A stretch of DNA of 64,000 bases from Bacteroidota bacterium (GCA_021779195.1 JAJYBB010000002.1:62001-126000), one strand, 5' to 3'. Counted from the first letter of the stretch, positions 27,790 to 37,338 are shown. Notes: generated from the sequence alone by a model not told the origin. Made by a program: numbers and translations.

Positions 27790-28725
27790 ATGAAAACAAA
27801 AATTGTAATTGTTGGACTCGGAGGCGTTGGCGGATATTTTGGTGGATTATTAGCGCAACGATATGTAGATGATCCTGAAATAGAAATCTATTTTGTAGCT
27901 CGTGGTATCCATTTGAAAAAGATCAAAGAAAAGGGATTGACATTGATTACCGAAACGGAAACTTTTCAAGTATATCCTACTTTGGCAACTGATAATGTGG
28001 CTGAAATCGGAACGGCAGATTATATTATTTTGACTCCCAAAAGTTACGATCTTGAAAGCACGGTAGCCCAAATAAAGCCAATCGTTGGTATCAACACTGT
28101 CATTCTTCCTTTACTCAATGGAATTGATAATTCCGATCGTATCAGGACATTATTACAAGGAATTGAAGTGTGGCAGGGTTGTGCATATATTGTAGCTCGA
28201 TTGAATGAACCCGGAGTAGTGGAAAGTTCGGGTGGTGTTCACCGGTTTAATTTTGGGTACGAATATAAGCAAACCAATGATCGTTTAACAGAATTTGAAA
28301 TGATATTGAAAAATGCTCGAATCGATGCGATTTTTCACGAAAATATCATGCACGTTATCTGGACCAAGTTCTTTTTCATTTCATCAACCGCTTCTCTTAC
28401 TTCTTATTTCAATGTCAGTTTTGGTGCTTTGTTGACTGATGAATCTCGGAAAGCCACATTAGTACGTATGTTGGAGGAGTTGATTTTAATTGCCAATGCG
28501 GAAGATGCTGAAATTCAACGATCCGTTATTGATAATGTAATCCATCAACTTGAAAAGCTACCATTTGAAACCACATCTTCGATGCATAGCGATTTTAAAA
28601 TCGGGAAAATGACCGAGGTTCACGGGTTGACTGGGATCGTGGTAAAATTGGGTAAAAAACACGGAATTGCTACTCCTACCTACGAAAAAGTGTATAATGA
28701 ATTATGCAAACAATTGAAAATATGA
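27790..28725 (+). CDS. panE: 2-dehydropantoate 2-reductase (ketopantoate reductase)
   Basis: The 311-residue NADPH-dependent enzyme reduces ketopantoate to pantoate in pantothenate and CoA biosynthesis. The Rossmann motif is GLGGVGGYFGG (residues 8-18). The ApbA C-terminal helical domain contains the conserved HVIWTKFFF and SSMHSDFKIGKMTEVHGLTG segments, the latter with the usual substrate-binding residues. Other ApbA-family reductases with different substrates cannot be excluded. It has its own promoter. Confidence 0.88.
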   Translation: MKTKIVIVGLGGVGGYFGGLLAQRYVDDPEIEIYFVARGIHLKKIKEKGLTLITETETFQVYPTLATDNVAEIGTADYIILTPKSYDLESTVAQIKPIVGINTVILPLLNGIDNSDRIRTLLQGIEVWQGCAYIVARLNEPGVVESSGGVHRFNFGYEYKQTNDRLTEFEMILKNARIDAIFHENIMHVIWTKFFFISSTASLTSYFNVSFGALLTDESRKATLVRMLEELILIANAEDAEIQRSVIDNVIHQLEKLPFETTSSMHSDFKIGKMTEVHGLTGIVVKLGKKHGIATPTYEKVYNELCKQLKI

Positions 28726-29671
28726 CATTTATTATTTTAAAAGGTGATTTGTAAATTTACCGTTAAAAATATATTGCTTGAATTATTCAAAAATTCAATT
28801 CAGTTTCATTGTCCATTTTGCTCCTAACCGGTCATACGTTTTAAACTTTCAGGCGGGTTATTTTTTTTTGAGACGCACAATCGAGTGTTTATATATAGTT
28901 GTTCAACAAACGCGCTCGTCTCTATATCTTCAATCAAACAGTAAGGTCATCACTAAAATAAGACGAGAGGAACGGAAATTTAGATTAATCCTGATGGTAA
29001 TTATGATGTCCTAATGCAAATTGATACGGATAATTTTTTACAAATTTGCACTTACCAATAACACGATGCTATTTTCTGTCAAAATCATTGCTTTGTTCAG
29101 ATGGGAAAAGTGATACGCTACGCTTGATGACTGAAAAATGGACTTTCCTTCTGGGGTAAGTCCATTTTTATATCAAATAAATCAGACATCTATTACGGAC
29201 TTGTGATTAGATTGAATTTATTTTGTTGTGGTATCAAGAAATTGAACAACGATGTGTTTAATGTTAAATAATTTCGATTTTGCCATTTGAGTTGATTTGA
29301 CGGGCATTATTTTGTCATTTCAAATTTAAATGCATGTCCTATTTTTTACACAAATTGATTTTTTGAAATCGGAGTAGGGTTAATTAAATATAATATTTCG
29401 GGGTTTATAAGTTATCAAATGTTATATATACTCCATCGATTTCACATATTTTATTTTTAATTCAATTCATCTATAAATTTACTTTGTAAATAATTCGACT
29501 CAACCTAATGTTTTCTACCTGAAATTATAGTAATAATTATTTATATATATTCATCGAATATGCATATTATGACTGATTTTCACGCTGAAATTAAAAAATT
29601 ATATAATTTCTAATATTAAAATGTGGATAAAGCGTGTTTGAATTGAGAAATCAAATGTACAAGTCTGGAAT
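28726..29671. other. Gene-poor gap after panE
   Basis: No convincing gene. A TTG-initiated 78-codon frame (28778) has no recognisable features. A GAGACG...CGTCTC inverted repeat lies around 28869-28922, and a terminator-like hairpin at 29134-29169 ends this section. Confidence 0.5.
29134..29169. terminator. Orphan bidirectional terminator hairpin
   Basis: AAAAATGGACTT pairs perfectly with AAGTCCATTTTT (12 bp, 12-base loop). It resembles the mutB terminator in sequence (GGACTT...AAGTCC). It lies more than 400 bases after panE, so it may end an untranslated RNA or a long panE 3' tail. Confidence 0.7.
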
Positions 29672-29750
29672 AATTGCTACATGAATACAATTAATTGCTA
29701 CATAAAAAAAAGAGTACCATTCCTTATTTGTGCAATTATATTTGCTACAT
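29672..29750 (+). promoter_or_regulatory. Three TTGCTACAT direct repeats with -7 element
   Basis: AATTGCTACAT occurs at 29672-29682 and 29693-29703 (21 bases apart, two helical turns) and ATTTGCTACAT at 29740-29750. The last overlaps a TATATTTG -7 element (29737-29744) about 77 bases upstream of the first micropeptide. This layout suggests an operator controlling the micropeptide transcript; no regulator can be named. Confidence 0.5.
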
Positions 29751-29820
29751 GAAGTTTCGCAACTAATTAAGCGAACAAAATAATAATTATACAATCTAAT
29801 ATTAAGTAAGGAGAAGCGTT

Positions 29821-29919
29821 ATGAAAACTATTAATTTAAAATCCATCTTTAGAACTGCAAGTATTTTGTTTTCGAGCTATTTGGTCGTTTTAATTATTTT
29901 AGTTGAAGTTTTGAAGTAA
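29821..29919 (+). CDS. Micropeptide 1 (32 aa, single membrane helix)
   Basis: The peptide is MKTINLKS..., then a hydrophobic stretch SSYLVVLIILVEVLK. A strong Shine-Dalgarno sequence AAGGAG (29808-29813) lies seven bases before the ATG, which is unusual in this phylum and argues that it is translated. A paralogue of the same length starts 161 bases downstream. One short basic N-terminus plus one helix would suit a small inner-membrane peptide, possibly regulatory or toxin-like. No family is recognised and function is unknown. Confidence 0.65.
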   Translation: MKTINLKSIFRTASILFSSYLVVLIILVEVLK

Positions 29920-29981
29920 TATAATTAGTTTGAAACAGAAAAGATATTATTTACACTTTTAAATTCAAAAGGAGGCACATT

Positions 29982-30080
29982 ATGAAAACTATTAATTTAA
30001 AATCCGTTCTTTTAACCGCAAGTTTTTTGTTTACGAGTTATTTAGCAGTTTTAATTATTTTAGTTGAAATAATGAAATAA
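29982..30080 (+). CDS. Micropeptide 2 (32 aa, tandem paralogue)
   Basis: The peptide begins MKTINLKS like its neighbour and ends with SYLAVLIILVEIMK. About 22 of 32 residues are identical and the differences are mostly conservative. The Shine-Dalgarno AAAGGAGG (29968-29975) ends six bases before the ATG and is stronger than that of the first copy. Conservation of protein sequence against drift in the intergenic part suggests selection on the peptide. A terminator follows at 30153. Confidence 0.65.
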   Translation: MKTINLKSVLLTASFLFTSYLAVLIILVEIMK

Positions 30081-30152
30081 TGCCATCAAAATATAATCTG
30101 TTTATATCTGATTGCTAAGTTTTAAGAGTAAAAGGATGAAATAAATACGAAG

Positions 30153-30189
30153 CCGGATTCCAATTTTATGGAGATTCGGTTTTTTTTTA
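30153..30189 (+). terminator. Terminator of the micropeptide transcript
   Basis: CCGGATTCCA pairs with TGGAGATTCGG (one bulge, one wobble), followed by nine T residues. It fits a transcript of about 430 bases starting near 29750. Confidence 0.8.
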
Positions 30190-30576
30190 AGTTTAAAAAT
30201 CAGTTGTATTCTGAAAATTATTTACATTTGATTCTATTTATTTTTGCAGATACTCTTGATTGAAAAAGATTTCTCTTTTAATCCCCGACCTCATTATTTC
30301 CTTTTAAAGGTTGTAAAATTAATAATGATGTATTGATTTAATTATAAATCAATGATTCATTATAATTTTTAAATTGATTCATTTTTAAATTTACGTTACT
30401 CTGTTTTACAATTGGGCTGGTTGTAAGATGCTTAATTTGAATAAGTTGAAATGAATGTCAATAGACTCAAAATATTAATTGATGCTAAGATGATTTGATG
30501 TCGAAGATACATACATTAATGATTTCTTCAATCGGCAATTAGAAAAATAAATAGGATAAAATTTGTTTGATTTTTG
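30190..30576. other. A+T-rich gap, nothing recognised
   Basis: About 390 bases between the micropeptide terminator and the adhesin promoter with no reading frame, repeat or hairpin that I can support. Confidence 0.55.
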
Positions 30577-30607
30577 TTTGGTTTTGTAGAGATTCTATTT
30601 AACTTTG
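30577..30607 (+). promoter_or_regulatory. Promoter of the T9SS adhesin cassette
   Basis: TTTG (30577-30580) and TAACTTTG (30600-30607) are spaced by 19 bases. This leaves a 5' leader of about 200 bases before the adhesin start, long enough for post-transcriptional control, though no fold is obvious. Confidence 0.7.
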
Positions 30608-30813
30608 CGAATGATTTTTTATAAGAAAATTCGATGCGAAACTATAAATTTATTATATTGAATTTTTGTTAATAAATATCGATTTGCTATCATTTCTTTT
30701 TAATGAAAATTCTTTCAAAATTTAATTTTTAAAGCTTATGCGGATGCATTCACTAATCGATCTTTTTTTTATAAATATAAGCATATAAAAAATAATAAAA
30801 CCCTGAATATAAT

Positions 30814-33800
30814 ATGAATGTAAAAAAATACTTCAAAGTTGGCTTGTTATTTATTACGTTGTTCGTTCCCTCTTTTTTATATTCTCAAAATTTTGGTTAT
30901 TATGCCACTGCGGTATGGTTTGAGCAAGTGGGGGTAAGCAATCAGTTTTTAAATATTAATTCAAAAGATTATATATACACAGCTCAACAAAATGCTGTTA
31001 ATCTGGGTAACGGAGATTGGACAAGTATTAAATTTCAGAATTTCGGATCATTTGTCGCTAACTCAGGTACATTATTGTTCAGAGGAGCTGAAGTCAGAAC
31101 CTTTAAAAAATCAAATGGAAATATATGTACTCCTGAGTTGGACTATATGATTTATCCTACAGGCTATCCGCCTTATTCAACAACTACTTTAACACTTGGA
31201 AGTGTTCAATCTTGTGATTTGACCACACAAACTTATCCGGATGGATTAGGTCCATGTAGTCTATCTGGATTTCAAAAATGGCAAACCTTAAGTTTGTCTC
31301 CAAATGCTCCTATATTGGATTTGACAAAATATCCTGAGGGAAGTTATACAATTGAACTTTATTTCAAAATACCCGGAAGTTCAATTGATCCAAATGGATG
31401 CAATGAATTTGTGCTCGACGATAATGGGGGATCGAATTATAAAGCAACTTTCCAGATTTGTCCTTCGATGTCATTTTTATCCAAAACAGATCCTGTTGCT
31501 TGTGGTGGAAACGGAACGATTACCATGAGTATCAATGGTGTACCTGATAGTGTGTATAACGATCGGTTTTATTATGAAGATGCCACCAATACGACTCACT
31601 TTTTTACCAATGTAAAAGTTCAATCTAACGTGGCTACAGTTTATGTGCCTTCGGGAACTTATACTAATATTCGTTACAATCATTCTAATAATTGTGGTCC
31701 TACTACCGGATTTAATGTAATATTAAATGAACCATCCGTTCCGACTACACCGGTCATTGGTACAATTACTCAACCTACATGTGCGCTCCCTACCGGAAGT
31801 GTCCAGTTAAGTTCTTTGCCTTCAGGAACATGGACGATCACGCCATCAGTTGGCAATCCTGTAACCGGAAGTGGAAACAGCTTTGTTTTTTCAGGATTAA
31901 CCCCTTCAACAAATTACACCTTTACTGTTTCTGATGCACTTTCGTGTACTTCGGCACCAACGAGCACCGTTTCGATGAATGCATTGCAAACTCCTGCGAT
32001 CCCCACTACAACTTCAATAACCCAGCCTACTTGTGCAATTCAGACAGGGACAATAACCATTGCTACTCAACCCGGAGTGGAATATAGTATAAATGGCACT
32101 ACATGGCAATCAAGTAATATTTTCAGTGGGTTACCTCCCGGAACCTATTACTATTCCGTAAGAAATTTAGTTGATAATACCTGTTCAATAACTTCATCTA
32201 ATCCTGTAGTGATTGCCGCAATACCTACTCCTCCGGCAGTTCCAACGGCTTCAGGCATTATTCAACCGACTTGTGGAGTACAAACCGGAAGTTTAACCAT
32301 TACTCCTCAAACAGATGTTGAATACAGTTTAAATGATACCAAATGGCAAAGTAGTAATACAATTAGCGGAATTTTACCCGGAACTTATTCTTTTTATGTG
32401 CGTCATATCAGTGATACAACTTGTATAAATCAATCAGCATCAACCATAACCATCAATCCGATACCCAATGCACCGGTAGAGCCAACTGCTTTAAGTATTA
32501 TTCAGCCGACATGCGGAACGCCCACCGGTTCCATCACTATAACTACGCAAAACGGAGTAGAATATAGTATTGATGGAACACATTGGCAGGCAAGTAATGT
32601 GTTCTCGGGATTGGCACAGGGTAGTTCTCTGACGCTTTATGTACGCAAAATTGCTGATAGTACTTGTGTGAATTTTTCCACTACACCTGTACAATTGATG
32701 GTTTCATCTGTCCCCGCCACACCTACAGCTGTTATTGTACAGCCAACCTGTGCAATACAAACTGGAAGTATTACAATTGCATCTCAAACCGGTGTTGAAT
32801 ATAGTATTGATGGGACAAACTGGCAACCCGGTAATACCTTTAGCAATTTAATGTCCGGAAGTTCATACACCCTTTATGTACGCAAAACTTCGGATGCAAG
32901 TTGTATAAATACTTCTGTAAGTTCTTTTACAATTCATTCAATTCCTACACCTCCTGCATTACCTACTGCCACACTAATTCAACCAACCTGTGCCATTCAA
33001 TCGGGAACAATTACCATTGCAGCCCAAACGGGAGTTGAATACAGCATCAATGGATCCAATTGGCAAACAAGCAACCTATTTAGTTCTTTAGCTCCCGGAA
33101 GTTATCCGTTGTTTGTACGAAATATCAATGATAACACCTGTATTAGCCAATCAGCTTCAAACGTTTTGATTACAGCTATACCTACACCTCCCGCTGTTCC
33201 TACTATTTCTTCGGTGGTGCAGCCTACCTGTGCATTCCCTAACGGTACGATTACAATTTCAGCACAAACGGGAATTGAATATAGTATTGATGGCACCAAT
33301 TGGCAATCAGGAAATGTGTTTTCCGGTTTATTGCCTGGAAGTTATACGGTTTATGCACGTGAAAAGGCAAATCCTACATGCTTTCAGACAATCGATGTGC
33401 TCATTTATGAAGTTTTATGTGCAAATGACGATGTTTTCCAACCTGTTTCAAGCCAGACTGGTGGTGTTGTCGGAAATATTTTTTCGAACGACTATTTCAA
33501 TCAAAATCCACTTGATCCGTCGACTGTAAATCTTACATTATCATTACCTTCAGGGATGTCTATCGATAACAATGGGAATATTTCGGTAAATGCGCAGATG
33601 CCCGAAGGAACATATACCTTTATGTATTCAATTTGTGAAAAACAGCATCCCGACAATTGCGATACTGCAACGGTAAAGGTTCAGGTTACCGATTTTACGA
33701 AGTTTATCAGTTTTACAAAGACGGCGACTGTTCCACAATTATCGAAAGATGGAACTTACAGTATGGTTTATACCTTAACCGGTAAAAATAAATCAGCGAG

Positions 33801-34437
33801 TTCCATTCAGGATATTCAGATGGTGGACGATTTGACCAAAACATTCCCATCACCCATATCTTTCACTGTTGAATCGATTATGGGCGGTGATAAATTAAAA
33901 GCCAATACTCAATATGATGGAAAAACGGAACAGAATACTTTAACAGGAACAGGAAAACTCGATGCTTCAGAATCGGATTCAATTAAAATTTTCGTAAAAT
34001 TAAATCCTAACGGTTTTGAAGGTACAATTTCAAATCAGGCTGCGTTTAATGCATTTTCATCAGCAAAAGGACCAATCAATAATTTGCTTTCGGATGATCC
34101 GACAAGAGTAGGCGTGAATTTACGACCGACGATTTCATTGTTACAAAAAATTGAACTTTTTATTCCCGATGCTTTTTCTCCAAACGGGGATGGCTTTAAC
34201 GATAAATTTGTGATTATCCATTCTTCGGTTTATTCAATTAACCTGAAGGTTTTTAATCGCTGGGGAAATATCGTTTATCAAAATAATAATTATCAAAATG
34301 ACTGGGATGGGAAAGGTTCAGGGTTGTTTTCTAATCAGGAGTTACCTAACGGTACATATTATTATGTGATTGAATTGGTAGATTCTCAAGGAGGTAAAAA
34401 TCAATTATTTAAAGGATATCTTACGCTTAGAAGATAA
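30814..34437 (+). CDS. Large surface adhesin-like protein with T9SS type-B sorting domain
   Basis: The 1207-residue protein has a signal peptide (LLFITLFVPSFLYSQ, cut near residue 25) and a non-repetitive N-terminal region (to about 310). Seven tandem domains of about 80 residues follow, each starting at QPTC (residues 320, 404, 484, 564, 643, 723, 803) and containing GVEYSIxGTxWQ and a second Cys near the end. A DUF11-like domain lies at about 950-1110. The C-terminal gliding-motility/CHU_C sorting domain has FSPNGDGFNDKFVI, LKVFNRWGNIVYQ, WDGKG and NGTYYYVIEL, which directs export by the T9SS. The following PorP/SprF gene is the usual partner for type-B cargo. Binding target unknown. Confidence 0.93.
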   Translation: MNVKKYFKVGLLFITLFVPSFLYSQNFGYYATAVWFEQVGVSNQFLNINSKDYIYTAQQNAVNLGNGDWTSIKFQNFGSFVANSGTLLFRGAEVRTFKKSNGNICTPELDYMIYPTGYPPYSTTTLTLGSVQSCDLTTQTYPDGLGPCSLSGFQKWQTLSLSPNAPILDLTKYPEGSYTIELYFKIPGSSIDPNGCNEFVLDDNGGSNYKATFQICPSMSFLSKTDPVACGGNGTITMSINGVPDSVYNDRFYYEDATNTTHFFTNVKVQSNVATVYVPSGTYTNIRYNHSNNCGPTTGFNVILNEPSVPTTPVIGTITQPTCALPTGSVQLSSLPSGTWTITPSVGNPVTGSGNSFVFSGLTPSTNYTFTVSDALSCTSAPTSTVSMNALQTPAIPTTTSITQPTCAIQTGTITIATQPGVEYSINGTTWQSSNIFSGLPPGTYYYSVRNLVDNTCSITSSNPVVIAAIPTPPAVPTASGIIQPTCGVQTGSLTITPQTDVEYSLNDTKWQSSNTISGILPGTYSFYVRHISDTTCINQSASTITINPIPNAPVEPTALSIIQPTCGTPTGSITITTQNGVEYSIDGTHWQASNVFSGLAQGSSLTLYVRKIADSTCVNFSTTPVQLMVSSVPATPTAVIVQPTCAIQTGSITIASQTGVEYSIDGTNWQPGNTFSNLMSGSSYTLYVRKTSDASCINTSVSSFTIHSIPTPPALPTATLIQPTCAIQSGTITIAAQTGVEYSINGSNWQTSNLFSSLAPGSYPLFVRNINDNTCISQSASNVLITAIPTPPAVPTISSVVQPTCAFPNGTITISAQTGIEYSIDGTNWQSGNVFSGLLPGSYTVYAREKANPTCFQTIDVLIYEVLCANDDVFQPVSSQTGGVVGNIFSNDYFNQNPLDPSTVNLTLSLPSGMSIDNNGNISVNAQMPEGTYTFMYSICEKQHPDNCDTATVKVQVTDFTKFISFTKTATVPQLSKDGTYSMVYTLTGKNKSASSIQDIQMVDDLTKTFPSPISFTVESIMGGDKLKANTQYDGKTEQNTLTGTGKLDASESDSIKIFVKLNPNGFEGTISNQAAFNAFSSAKGPINNLLSDDPTRVGVNLRPTISLLQKIELFIPDAFSPNGDGFNDKFVIIHSSVYSINLKVFNRWGNIVYQNNNYQNDWDGKGSGLFSNQELPNGTYYYVIELVDSQGGKNQLFKGYLTLRR
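31770..33420 (+). repeat. Seven tandem ~240-bp coding repeats in adhesin gene
   Basis: Repeats start about every 240 bases (31771, 32023, 32263, 32503, 32740, 32980, 33220). The first is divergent; the last six are similar to each other in DNA and protein. Copy number could change by recombination. Confidence 0.88.
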
Positions 34438-34469
34438 CATTATTCAAACCGCTCGATAAAAGAAATAAT

Positions 34470-35432
34470 ATGAACAAAATATTTCAACTCAACATACATA
34501 CTCATCGCCACTCTATCTTTTACATATTACTTATACTTTTATGTATCAGGGCTTCGGTAATGGTTGGTCAACAAACACCAATGTATTCTCAATACATGTT
34601 CAACATGTTAAACATCAACCCAGCTTATGCGGGAAACAGAGCTGTAAACTCAGTAAATGTGCTTTATCGATACCAATGGGCTGGATTTGATGGAAGTCCT
34701 CGTACCACTGTTATTTCGTGGGATAATCGCGAGAACCAACATAATGTTGGATATGGAATTCAGTTATACAACGACCAACTCGGTATTGAAAGTACAACCG
34801 GAGTGCAGGGTTTTTATTCGTACCGTATTCCTTTCGAACATTCATCATTAACATTTGGATTAAGTGGCGGCTTACTGAATTATACAGCAAGGTATACTGA
34901 TGTTTCCCTTGTTGATCCGGGTGATCCTGCATTCGGTATGGTTCAAAGTGTGTGGTTGCCTACCTTTGGTTTTGGAGTGTTGTATAACAAAGAGACCTGG
35001 TATGCCGGGTTTTCTATCCCTGCTTTGTTAAAAACAAAGGATATTTACGATGATGCCTACAGTAACATTGCATCAACCGGTGCAAGCCATCATTATTTTC
35101 TTACCGGAGGTTATATTTTTGATGCCTCTGATGTTTTGAAGATTAAGCCTTCCATGCTGATTAAACTTATGGATGGTGCACCCGTGCAGGCTGATTTTAA
35201 TGTAAATGCCTGGTGGCAGAATAAAGTAGGATTGGGGGTGAGTTATCGTACCGGTGATGCAATAATTGGAATGGCTGAAATTCAGATCACTCCACAAATT
35301 CGCATTGGTTATGCGTATGATTATACGTTGTCGGCTTTAAGCATGTTTAACCAGGGTACACACGAAATCATGTTACGCTATGAATTTGACCTTCATAAAA
35401 CATTGGATTTTCTTTCACCGCGATACTATTAG
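34470..35432 (+). CDS. PorP/SprF family T9SS outer-membrane protein
   Basis: The 320-residue beta-barrel protein has an N-terminal signal (HSIFYILLILLCIRASVMVG) and the family signature QQTPMYSQYMFNMLNINPAYAG, followed by RYQWAGFDGSPRTT and a C-terminal YEFDL strand. SprF proteins in Flavobacterium are needed for secretion or attachment of type-B adhesins encoded next to them. It lies 32 bases after the adhesin gene, so it is most likely the dedicated partner of that protein. Confidence 0.93.
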   Translation: MNKIFQLNIHTHRHSIFYILLILLCIRASVMVGQQTPMYSQYMFNMLNINPAYAGNRAVNSVNVLYRYQWAGFDGSPRTTVISWDNRENQHNVGYGIQLYNDQLGIESTTGVQGFYSYRIPFEHSSLTFGLSGGLLNYTARYTDVSLVDPGDPAFGMVQSVWLPTFGFGVLYNKETWYAGFSIPALLKTKDIYDDAYSNIASTGASHHYFLTGGYIFDASDVLKIKPSMLIKLMDGAPVQADFNVNAWWQNKVGLGVSYRTGDAIIGMAEIQITPQIRIGYAYDYTLSALSMFNQGTHEIMLRYEFDLHKTLDFLSPRYY

Positions 35433-35507
35433 ATAGAGCGTCTTACAATGACATTCTATTCGTTTTATTACTTATTCTATGTGCAATCATTCAATCAGCA
35501 TCAGATT

Positions 35508-36989
35508 ATGAAAATATGTTTTAAATCCTTTCAAATAATACTTGTCCTTCTTTTTGTTGGGTTGGTGCTTCCTGCATTCGGCAAACCGCAATCGAAACCC
35601 ATCCCGGCAGACTGTATTCCATTATTAACTAAAGCCAATACTGCGTACGTACATTCACAATATTCAATTGCTGCTCCCTTGTTCGAATCTTTTCTTAAAA
35701 AAGCAAGATCAACGGATGGCGAAACTTTGTTTAAACTCTGGGATTGCTATTGGCAAATGCACGCGTACAATCAATGCAATTTGGTAATTAAGAGAGTTGA
35801 TAAAATGTATTTTACGTATTTATCTTCTCTTCAAAAAATTCATCTTTCCGAATTGGCTGCACGTATGGACAATTATACCCAGGCAGCAAATTGGCTGAAT
35901 GGAATCAAAGGCTATGAAAGTAGAATGGTCGGTTTTATGAACCCGCAACTGTTGGAGAATTTCAAAAAAGATTCAGCTGATTGGCATATCAGCTATTTAG
36001 ATATTAATTCCGGTTTCAATAATTTCTCTCCCTATTTAACGGATAGTTTGCTGATTTTTTGCAGCAACAGCCCTTCTGCTAAAAGTGAACGTGCTAATAG
36101 TTGGGATGGCAAAAGTTACGTGAAATTATGGTATGTGCCGATAAACAAAACTGCATGGACGACACTTTCTTCAAAAAATGTAAATACTCAGAGTTTTACA
36201 AATGTCAAATCAACAACCAGGTTTTTATCGCCAGTGTATGAGGGAAGTGATACTAAACCAATTGACAAGAATAGCGTGCTGACTAAAGCTGTTAATTTTT
36301 TAGCTTTAAAAAATTTGGGCAACTTAAATTTACTGGGCGGACTAAATATTTTTAGGTATAATGTTGGACCGGCTTCTGTTGATAGGAATCATACGATCTA
36401 CTTTTCTGTAAACCAGCCAAAAGCCGGTAAAGATGCAAAAGACCGGATAACGATTATGCAGGGAAAATTAATTGGGAATAAAGTCATTCAGTTAAAGCTT
36501 CTTCCTTTCGGTAATAAAAATCAATATTCAGTTATGCATCCTGCCATTGATCCTTCCGGTAAATTATTGATTTTTAGTAGTGATAAACCTGATGGTCAGG
36601 GAGGTTTTGATTTATATTATACCCGTCGCTCAGACACAAAATCACCTTGGGATTCACCAAAACCTTTTTCATCAAACATTAATACGGTAGGGAATGAAGT
36701 GTTCCCTTATTGCAGCCCCGATAGTGTTTTATATTTTAGCAGTGACGGAAGAGAAGGTTTTGGAGGGTTGGATATTTACCGTATTTCAATAAAAAATGCC
36801 TTAAACGGAATAGGAACCCCCGAATTACTGAGTTATCCCATAAATAGTCGGGGTGATGACTTTGGTTGGGTCGAAGATAGTAGTTTGAAAACCGGTTATT
36901 TTACTTCCGACAGAATTAATGGGAATGATAATATTTATCATTTTTCAACAAATAAAATTATCGGTATAGGCACTTTGACCGTCCAATGA
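35508..36989 (+). CDS. PD40 (WD40-like propeller) periplasmic protein, probably 3'-altered by insertion
   Basis: The 493-residue protein has a signal peptide (MKICFKSFQIILVLLFVGL); ATG 35508 is preferred over 35448 for this reason. An N-terminal TPR-like helical region (about 40-150) is followed by PD40 propeller blades (PSGKLLIFSSDKPDGQGGFDLY, DSVLYFSSDGREGFGGLDIY, GYFTSDRINGNDNIYHF). Proteins of this type in PorP cassettes often end in an OmpA-like domain; this one stops right after the propeller. Its last 11 or so codons and the stop lie within the left end of an inserted repeat element, so the original C-terminus may be lost. Possibly a scaffold linking PorP to the cell wall. Confidence 0.85.
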   Translation: MKICFKSFQIILVLLFVGLVLPAFGKPQSKPIPADCIPLLTKANTAYVHSQYSIAAPLFESFLKKARSTDGETLFKLWDCYWQMHAYNQCNLVIKRVDKMYFTYLSSLQKIHLSELAARMDNYTQAANWLNGIKGYESRMVGFMNPQLLENFKKDSADWHISYLDINSGFNNFSPYLTDSLLIFCSNSPSAKSERANSWDGKSYVKLWYVPINKTAWTTLSSKNVNTQSFTNVKSTTRFLSPVYEGSDTKPIDKNSVLTKAVNFLALKNLGNLNLLGGLNIFRYNVGPASVDRNHTIYFSVNQPKAGKDAKDRITIMQGKLIGNKVIQLKLLPFGNKNQYSVMHPAIDPSGKLLIFSSDKPDGQGGFDLYYTRRSDTKSPWDSPKPFSSNINTVGNEVFPYCSPDSVLYFSSDGREGFGGLDIYRISIKNALNGIGTPELLSYPINSRGDDFGWVEDSSLKTGYFTSDRINGNDNIYHFSTNKIIGIGTLTVQ

Positions 36990-37186
36990 TTTTTGGGCTG
37001 TAAACCCAGCCCAATGACAAAGCCTTGGGTTAGATTAGATACATACGAAACAGGCGTTCTGTAAGGGCAAAATAATAATATTTCCCTTGCAGGAGGCATG
37101 TCGTTTTCGGTTAGTACAGCTCTAAGCAAATCAACTATAATAGATATTTATTGGAGCGGTCAAAGCACCTATACCCGTATAATTTT
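36954..37186. mobile_element. MITE-like element of 233 bp with ~34-bp inverted ends
   Basis: The left end (36954-36987) and the right end (37150-37186, inverted) share AAAATTAT, GGTATAGG, CTTTGACCG and TCCAAT, 31 matching positions in all with small indels. The interior has no transposase but contains a GGGCTG...CAGCCC palindrome (about 36995-37013). A degenerate relative of one end is at 60457-60475. I infer a non-autonomous transposon; no target duplication was identified. Confidence 0.6.
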
Positions 37187-37307
37187 ATCAATTACTTCGT
37201 CTGTTAAAGCCTGAAATAATTCAAAAAGATAATACACCTAAAAGCTGATAAGACTTTGTTTAATGAATTTCCTTAGTTCAGAGATTCCGCTTTCTGCATC
37301 AATTTAT

Positions 37308-37338
37308 GCCCTGCTATAACCTAAAGCAGGGCTTTTTT
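37308..37338 (+). terminator. Terminator of the T9SS cassette
   Basis: GCCCTGCT pairs perfectly with AGCAGGGC over a 9-base loop, followed by six T residues. Confidence 0.88.

Noticed and set aside
28778-29014. 78-codon plus-strand frame after panE
   Set aside because: TTG start, atypical composition and no recognisable motif.
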